A DNA stretch of 28,371 bases, taken from Bacteroidales bacterium. Lineage in GTDB: Bacteria > Bacteroidota > Bacteroidia > Bacteroidales > UBA7960. A program made the translations under genes and the position numbers. The notes beneath the pieces are model-generated. The model made no database searches, was not told the origin of the DNA, and saw nothing but the letters and a program-made list of their open reading frames with translations. Positions 23,321-28,371 of this stretch are shown in pieces (position 1 is the stretch's first letter; each line of letters opens with the position of its first letter). Where the stretch lies: positions 1 through 28,371 of the forward strand of contig SLOR01000341.1 in assembly GCA_007132395.1 (NCBI GenBank), read 5' to 3'.

Positions 23321-23371
23321 ACCCCGCCCTGCGGGCACCTCTCCTTACTCGTAGGGAGGGGCTGGGGGACA
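23321..23371. repeat. GC-rich palindromic repeat downstream of the ABC permease gene
   Basis: A GCCC/GGGC hairpin (23326-23336) is followed by CTCCTTAC (23341-23348) pairing with GTAGGGAG (23351-23358, one G-T) and then a GGGGCTGGGGGAC end. This resembles common Bacteroidota intergenic repeats of the CCTCCCTT…AAGGAGGGG type. It starts 4 bases past the permease stop and could work as its terminator on the minus strand. Confidence 0.5.
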
Positions 23372-23374
23372 ACA

Positions 23375-25777
23375 TTACTCGTACCTGAGAGAAATTGACG
23401 GATTAACACTTGCAGCCTTGAGGGTGCGGTAGCTGATGGTAATCAATGCAATTGCAGATGCCACTGCCAAACCTTTAATAAAGTCAAGCGGGTTGAGGCT
23501 GATTCTGTAATGGTAGTTTTGCAGCCAGTTTTCGGCCACCCAGTATATCAATGGCCAGGCGATGGCGGTAGAAATGGCAAGCAGAATCATTATCTCCCGT
23601 GCTACTATCAGCCAAATATCTGTTTTAGATGCCCCAAAGGTTTTTCTAACGCCAATCTCTTTGGTTTTTTGCAATACGGTAAAGTTGGTCAGGCCATACA
23701 AGCCCAGGGAGGCAATAATGATTGCCAGAATAGTAAAAATGATGGAGAGGGCTGCATTTTGTTTTTCCTCACGATACAACCGTTCAAAGTCCTGGTCCAT
23801 AAAAAAGAATAACAGTGGTTCATTGGCCGTAAATGATTTCCATTTGTCCTCTATCTGGTCAATCACGGGTCTTGCCATTCCGGGAGCCATGCGAATGCTT
23901 ATGTATCCCCAGTTCATATTTTCATTTTTGAACTTTAAAGTGCTGGGGCGGATTTCGTTGCGCAAAGATTCAAAATGATAGTCTTTTACTACTCCTATAA
24001 TCGGGGTTGTTGTTCGGTTGTCATCTGATTCCTGGAACCTTTCTTCCAGTGGGTTTTCCAGCAAGAAGTTTCTTGCTGCGCGCTCGTTAATAAGGCAGGC
24101 CTGCCTGTCGGTGAGCATTTCTCTGTCAAAGAAGCGGCCCTCTGCCAGTTGAATGCCGTAGGTTTCCAGGTAGTCATAATCCACCCAGTTGGTTTGCAGC
24201 AGGTAGGTTTCATCCTGTCGGCCTTCGATATAATGAACATTGTTGTTGTTGCCGTGGCCGGGTACTGCTGTGGAAGCAGAAACGGACAAAACCGCAGGAA
24301 TGCCCAGCAATTCGTTTTTAAAAGCGTCGGTTTGTGTGCCAAGTACAGAAGCTCTCCGTATTACCATTACATGCTCTTTGTCGAAGCCCAATTCTTTATT
24401 GAGCATAAAGCTGATCTGGCGTTGCATTACCAGTGTGCCCACAATGAGTATGATGGAAATAGAAAACTGCAAAGCGGTAAGGATTCGGCGAAGATTAATA
24501 TGGTCGCCTTTAGAGTTTTGCTTGCCTTTCAAAACCCTTACCGGGCTGAAGGACGACAGGTAAAATGCAGGGTAGGCACCCGCCCCGATGCCGATAACAA
24601 CAGCAAGCAGCAATAACAAAGGAATGATATACCACGAGCTTAAGTAATCGGTGGCAAGTTCCATATTTAACAAACTGTTAAGCTGTGGAAGTGCAATTTC
24701 TGAAAGTACAATAGCAATTATCATAGCCATTACAGAAAGCAGAATGGTTTCTGTGAGAAACTGGCTGATAAGCAAACCCCTAGAGGAACCACTTACTTTT
24801 TTCACCCCTACCTCACGTGTTCTTTTCCCTGCCTGTGCAGTGGCCAGGTTCATGAAGTTGATGGCTGCAATGGTAAGAATGAGCAATCCTATGGCACCGA
24901 AAATTTTCAGGTAGCGAGGGTCGCGGGGGCTTTTTAAAGACTGCTGAATATCGGGGGCATGGTAGATTTTTGTAAGCGGATGCAAAAACACATCATACTG
25001 GTTTCCCTGTTGTAAGAAACTCTCCATCCAGCTGCGCTGATCAGGTCCTGCATACTTGAATAAAAGATCGTGAATGCGTTCGTTGATAGCCTGCGGATTC
25101 GCCATAGGATGCAGCATTACGTAAGTAGCAAAGCTGTTACTAAACCAGTTTTGGTCGTTAGCCCTTGCATTGGTCATAAATGATCCAACCATGCTGGCCT
25201 CAAAGTGGGTATTGGCAGGCACATCTTCCATGATACCTGTAATACGGTGCTCGTTGGGGTAAGTGCCCACGCGAATCATCCTGTCGATGGGGTCTTCACT
25301 TCCAAACATTTTTTCTGCAGTACTCTGGCTGATTACTACCGTGTGAGGCTCGTTGAGCACTGTTTCATGATTTCCTCTTATAAGGTTGATGCTGAAAAAG
25401 TCGAAGAAGCTGGAGTCGGCCTCCAGGAAATGATTTTCGATAAAATAACTGTCGTTGTACTTAATGACGGTCTCGTCAAAATTATTGATTCTAAGAAAGC
25501 CTTCTACTTCCGGAAACTCCTCTGCCATTGCCGGGCCGAAGGGAGGGGAGGTGTAGCCTCCTTTAAATTCTTCTCCGCTGATTACGCCATGAAGCACCAA
25601 CTGGTAAATCTGGTCTTTTTTCTCGTGGTACTGGTCGTAGCTTAATTCATGAAAGATGAAGATGGCAATAATTAAGCTGGAAGCGATGCCGATGGCCAGT
25701 CCGGCAATGTTTATGGCAACAAATACTTTCTGGCGTGTAAGGGCTCTGAGGCTGTGTTTGAGTAGTTGTGAAATCAT
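23375..25777 (-). CDS. ABC transporter permease, MacB/FtsX family, duplicated core
   Basis: 800 residues from the ATG at 25775-25777 (MISQLLKHSLRAL). An in-frame ATG 21 codons upstream adds a segment with no membrane or signal character. TM1 is at about 20-42 (VAINIAGLAIGIASSLIIAIF), then a periplasmic MacB-type domain with VISQSTAEKMFG and DVPANTHF, three TMs (about 285-420), a second TM (about 432-452), a second periplasmic part with FINERAARNFL and GVVKDYHF, and three closing TMs ending in the family terminus RTLKAASVNPSISLRYE. Such permeases usually export peptides or lipids, or transmit mechanical force from a cytoplasmic ATPase. No ATPase gene is adjacent in this window, so the partner is elsewhere. 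A promoter is not clear. Confidence 0.88.
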   Translation of the reverse strand: MISQLLKHSLRALTRQKVFVAINIAGLAIGIASSLIIAIFIFHELSYDQYHEKKDQIYQLVLHGVISGEEFKGGYTSPPFGPAMAEEFPEVEGFLRINNFDETVIKYNDSYFIENHFLEADSSFFDFFSINLIRGNHETVLNEPHTVVISQSTAEKMFGSEDPIDRMIRVGTYPNEHRITGIMEDVPANTHFEASMVGSFMTNARANDQNWFSNSFATYVMLHPMANPQAINERIHDLLFKYAGPDQRSWMESFLQQGNQYDVFLHPLTKIYHAPDIQQSLKSPRDPRYLKIFGAIGLLILTIAAINFMNLATAQAGKRTREVGVKKVSGSSRGLLISQFLTETILLSVMAMIIAIVLSEIALPQLNSLLNMELATDYLSSWYIIPLLLLLAVVIGIGAGAYPAFYLSSFSPVRVLKGKQNSKGDHINLRRILTALQFSISIILIVGTLVMQRQISFMLNKELGFDKEHVMVIRRASVLGTQTDAFKNELLGIPAVLSVSASTAVPGHGNNNNVHYIEGRQDETYLLQTNWVDYDYLETYGIQLAEGRFFDREMLTDRQACLINERAARNFLLENPLEERFQESDDNRTTTPIIGVVKDYHFESLRNEIRPSTLKFKNENMNWGYISIRMAPGMARPVIDQIEDKWKSFTANEPLLFFFMDQDFERLYREEKQNAALSIIFTILAIIIASLGLYGLTNFTVLQKTKEIGVRKTFGASKTDIWLIVAREIMILLAISTAIAWPLIYWVAENWLQNYHYRISLNPLDFIKGLAVASAIALITISYRTLKAASVNPSISLRYE

Positions 25778-26043
25778 TTTGTGGTAGTTTGGGGTTTGTG
25801 GAAATTGTTCATGCAAAACAACAATAGGACGGAACACCATAGTGTTTTGTTACAGCCTGTTACACGATTATTGAAAATATTTTTGGCAATACGAATTCCC
25901 TGTTTTGGTAGCCGGTTTCGGGGATTATTATGGAAGTGAAATCGTTATTCTTAAAAAAAAATCCTACAAGCGACACCATCAAAAATGGCTGCCGGTTGCA
26001 GGATTTCAATCACGATAAAAGTATTGTGTCAGGAACTATCAGG

Positions 26044-27273
26044 TTAGTTCAGGGGTTCGAGCCTGTAAATGCCCCCTTTTCCTTCATCGGTTGCAAGGTA
26101 AATAAATCCGTCAGGGCCTACCCGTACATCACGAATTCTGCCTATTTTTCCGGTGATAAGTGTTTCCTTGTGCTTCACCTGGTCGTTTTCCATTACGAGT
26201 CTGTAAACTTCTTCCTTTAGCAGAGAACCCGCCAGCAGGTTTCCCTGCCAGTGAGTAAAGCGGTCGCCGGTATAGATTGCCAGCCCCGAGGGAGCCATGG
26301 ATTCTTCCCATACATAAACAGCAGGCGTTACTCCCGGTGCCTCTCGTCCGATACCGATATGCTCACCGGTGCTGTACTCCCTACCGTAGGCAACTTGTGG
26401 CCAGCCATAATTATTACCTTTTTCTACTTTGTACAGCAGATCGCCACCCCTGGGCCCGTGCTCTGTGGTCCATATTGAACCGGATACAGGGTCAATGACA
26501 AGGCCCTGGTTGTTGCGGTGCCCGAAGGAATAAATCTCAGGTCGCAGGTTGCCGGGTGACATACCTACAAAAGGATTGTCGGGTGCAGCACCACCATCTT
26601 CCAGCAAACGAATCATAGAGCCTGCCGGATTGGTAAGGTCCTGGGAAGGATAGCGCAGCCCTCTGTCGCCGATAGAAAAAATTACCGTGCCGTCGCCGGG
26701 GAAAACTATCCGTGAGCCATAGTGACGGCCGGGCTGTGTTCTCGGCATCATGGTGTAGAGGGTTTGCAGCTCTACCAGTTCATCACCCTGTATTTTTGCC
26801 CGTGCCAGCGCCGTTCCTGTTGCCCTGCGGGCATCTACTCCGTCGGCATCCCCGGGGCTTGAGTAGGTAAAATATATCCAGCCGTTGTTTTCATAATCGG
26901 GATGTACCACCACATCCAGCAATCCGGCCTGGCTGCCTCCCTGGGGGGCCGTGCGCTGATCCTCCTGGTAATGGATAGGAGGAAGGTTTTTTAAAGGGGT
27001 TACCGTGTTGTGATCTACGATATGCATTCTGCCAGGCCTTTCGGTAACTACCATTCTCCCGTCGGGAAGCCATCCAATGGCCCAGGGATGCTCAAGGTTT
27101 TCTACCAGCTGAACGATTCTGAAGTTCAGTTGCTCGCTTTCAATACGCTCTTCAACAACTTTATTTACCACCGAAGGCTGTGACTGGGTTTCCTTGGTCA
27201 TCGAAGTAAAAAGCAAAAACATGCTTGCTGTCATAAAACTTAACATGTTGATGAGTTTGTTTTTTGTTTGCAT
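26044..27273 (-). CDS. PQQ-dependent sugar dehydrogenase (soluble aldose dehydrogenase type)
   Basis: 409 residues from ATG 27271-27273; other in-frame ATGs up to 27303 would add 10 residues and cannot be excluded. The N-terminus is hydrophobic (INMLSFMTASMFLLFTSMT) and should export the protein; no lipobox Cys is visible. The six-bladed propeller of the soluble glucose/sorbosone dehydrogenase family is evident from LEHPWAIGWLPDGRMVVTERPGRM, GLLDVVVHPDYENNGWIYFTYS, PGRHYGSRIVFPGDG (with the catalytic His and the Arg that binds PQQ), SFGHRNNQGLVIDP, TTEHGPRGGDLL and GWPQVAYG. It oxidises aldoses with PQQ and Ca2+ in the periplasm. The organism's ability to make PQQ is unknown from this window. 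A complete -7 match (TATATTTG) sits at 27433-27440 without a -33 box. Confidence 0.9.
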   Translation of the reverse strand: MQTKNKLINMLSFMTASMFLLFTSMTKETQSQPSVVNKVVEERIESEQLNFRIVQLVENLEHPWAIGWLPDGRMVVTERPGRMHIVDHNTVTPLKNLPPIHYQEDQRTAPQGGSQAGLLDVVVHPDYENNGWIYFTYSSPGDADGVDARRATGTALARAKIQGDELVELQTLYTMMPRTQPGRHYGSRIVFPGDGTVIFSIGDRGLRYPSQDLTNPAGSMIRLLEDGGAAPDNPFVGMSPGNLRPEIYSFGHRNNQGLVIDPVSGSIWTTEHGPRGGDLLYKVEKGNNYGWPQVAYGREYSTGEHIGIGREAPGVTPAVYVWEESMAPSGLAIYTGDRFTHWQGNLLAGSLLKEEVYRLVMENDQVKHKETLITGKIGRIRDVRVGPDGFIYLATDEGKGGIYRLEPLN

Positions 27274-27543
27274 AGTTTCTTGTTTTTTCAACATTACCAC
27301 CAACTTATTTCAATACACGGTCATTTGGATAAGGGTAAAATGCTCCGTGAAGGTGCAATGTTTCAGATTCAACATCATATTTTACCGGAAGTTAACCCAA
27401 AAGTCTGTTCGTATCATGTGCAGCTCAGAGCTCAAATATAATCGACTTCTAAGAGAACTTCCCAGACTAACAATATCAGACTATCAACAATTTAAAAATT
27501 AAAATGTTGAATGGGGAGGATTTGAAAGGGATATAAACCAGTT

Positions 27544-28311
27544 TTAAAGCTTTGCTACCACCAGCATTTCAAAATCTTCGGTAGTGAGTTTGTCTTTTCT
27601 TGAAAAAGCACCAAGCTTTGCCCCGAAAATCTCAATGCTTTTATATCCCAGACTTTTCAGCAGCCATGTTATTTCACTGGGCACATAGTAGCGTTCGTTG
27701 CATTCCATCGTTTTTTTCAGCCCGTTATCATCCACAACCTCGGTAATGTTATGGTCGCGGAAGGTCATCAGGTCAAAAGTATTGCTGTGGTAGGTGGCAT
27801 TTCCCTCCTGAGAGGTGCCTTCGTGGAACTGCTCCACGGAGTGGTAAAGAGGGAACAGGCCGTTGAGTGTGGTGAATATTATTTTTCCTCCCGGCTTAAG
27901 TGCGCGGGTAGCAGATTGCAAAATCTCAAAGTTCATTTCATCGGTTTCCATCAAAGGAAAAGCTCCCTCGCAAAGCATGATGGCTGCGTCAAACTCTTTA
28001 TCAAAAGGCATATTACGGGCATCCATTTGCATGAAATCTACCTCTAACTTTTGTTTTTGAGCCTTTTCTTTTGCTTTTGAAAGAAGAGATTGTGAAAGAT
28101 CGATGCCGGTGACTTTATAGCCCCGTGCGGCAAGTTCAATGCTGTGCCTTCCTGTGCCACAACCGATGTCGAGAAATTTCAGAGATTTGTCTGAATTGAG
28201 TTCCTGCTCAATAAAGTCACATTCGCCCAGGGTGCCTTGTGCAAAAACTTCCTTGTCGTAATTTTCTCCGTAGTTTTCAAAAAGTACCTCGTACCATTTT
28301 TTCTCGCTCAT
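27544..28311 (-). CDS. Class I SAM-dependent methyltransferase
   Basis: 255 residues from the ATG at 28309-28311 (MSEKKWYEVLFENYGENYDKEV). In-frame ATGs continue to 28365 and would add 18 residues of basic, unconserved-looking sequence. The Rossmann-fold methyltransferase motifs are FLDIGCGTGRHSIELAARG (SAM binding), GIDLSQSLLSKA (acidic residue for the ribose), FMQMDARNMPF, and AIMLCEGAFPLMETDE. The substrate is unknown; the fold methylates small molecules, lipids or RNA. It is solitary at the window edge, with nothing convincing between it and the dehydrogenase gene. Confidence 0.88.
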   Translation of the reverse strand: MSEKKWYEVLFENYGENYDKEVFAQGTLGECDFIEQELNSDKSLKFLDIGCGTGRHSIELAARGYKVTGIDLSQSLLSKAKEKAQKQKLEVDFMQMDARNMPFDKEFDAAIMLCEGAFPLMETDEMNFEILQSATRALKPGGKIIFTTLNGLFPLYHSVEQFHEGTSQEGNATYHSNTFDLMTFRDHNITEVVDDNGLKKTMECNERYYVPSEITWLLKSLGYKSIEIFGAKLGAFSRKDKLTTEDFEMLVVAKL

Positions 28312-28371
28312 AACAGGTTGTTTCTTGCATGACATCGGCAAGGTGTTCATTATTTTTTTTATCATCCAAAT

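Noticed and set aside
23213..23338. Extended N-terminus of the DUF302 protein
   Set aside because: The extra 42 residues come partly from the GC-rich repeat and do not resemble the family; the internal Met gives the known start.
25930..26220. A 96-codon plus-strand frame at the 3' end of the sugar dehydrogenase
   Set aside because: It overlaps the dehydrogenase coding region antisense and shows no family features. A -7-like TATTTTTG upstream has no -33 box.
27194..27502. A 102-codon plus-strand frame across the dehydrogenase start and the following gap
   Set aside because: Antisense to the signal peptide region, hydrophobic because of that, and with no recognisable domain.
1..28371. CRISPR array, phage, integrative element, tRNA or rRNA genes
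   Set aside because: No regularly spaced direct repeats, integrase, transposase, structural phage genes or tRNA-like sequences were seen on either strand by reading.

Overview
The window looks like a chromosomal segment from a member of the Bacteroidota, probably class Bacteroidia. This rests on several signs: an S16 ribosomal protein with a long acidic tail, promoters of the Bacteroidota type (TTTG, about 19-20 bases, TAnnTTTG), almost no Shine-Dalgarno sequences, a MutL carrying DQQRAHER instead of DQHAAHER, a paired-rhomboid/mutL neighbourhood, and an alpha-oxoamine synthase of the sphingolipid/sulfonolipid type. A closer placement cannot be supported from the sequence alone. Most of the window is ordinary core genome. 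I see no phage, conjugative element, CRISPR array, toxin-antitoxin or defence system, and no rRNA or tRNA gene.

Layout. 1-1231: rpsP on the minus strand with a hairpin terminator behind it, then a 404-base gene-free stretch holding its promoter and a degenerate REP-like repeat. 1232-12277 (plus strand): a DUF1573 lipoprotein-like or periplasmic protein, a class I aminotransferase, dnaE (with a DnaA-box-like cluster in front of it), trxA, a DUF58 protein, and a 1226-residue hybrid sensor kinase overlapping an HPt protein by ATGA. 12321-12455: an inverted-repeat element between two convergent genes that could act as a terminator in both directions. 12476-28311 (minus strand): alpha-oxoamine synthase, an M23 peptidase-like protein plus uvrB (5-base gap), a small outer-membrane barrel-like protein, then the run small membrane protein-mutL-rhomboid-rhomboid-EEP phosphohydrolase, a DUF302 protein, an orphan FtsX/MacB-type permease, a PQQ-type sugar dehydrogenase, and a SAM methyltransferase at the edge.

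How the genes work together. Three genes are replication and repair enzymes (dnaE, uvrB, mutL). trxA supplies reducing power. The kinase plus HPt form a self-contained phosphorelay module whose receiver and HPt are intact but whose kinase ATP-binding motifs look eroded. The oxoamine synthase feeds sphingolipid or sulfonolipid synthesis.

The points most worth a second look are the kinase/HPt pair, the complete PHP metal site in DnaE together with DnaA boxes upstream, the 12.3-kb inverted-repeat element, the cytoplasmic-looking M23 protein co-transcribed with uvrB, and the MutL motif change. None of these amounts to a clearly new system.
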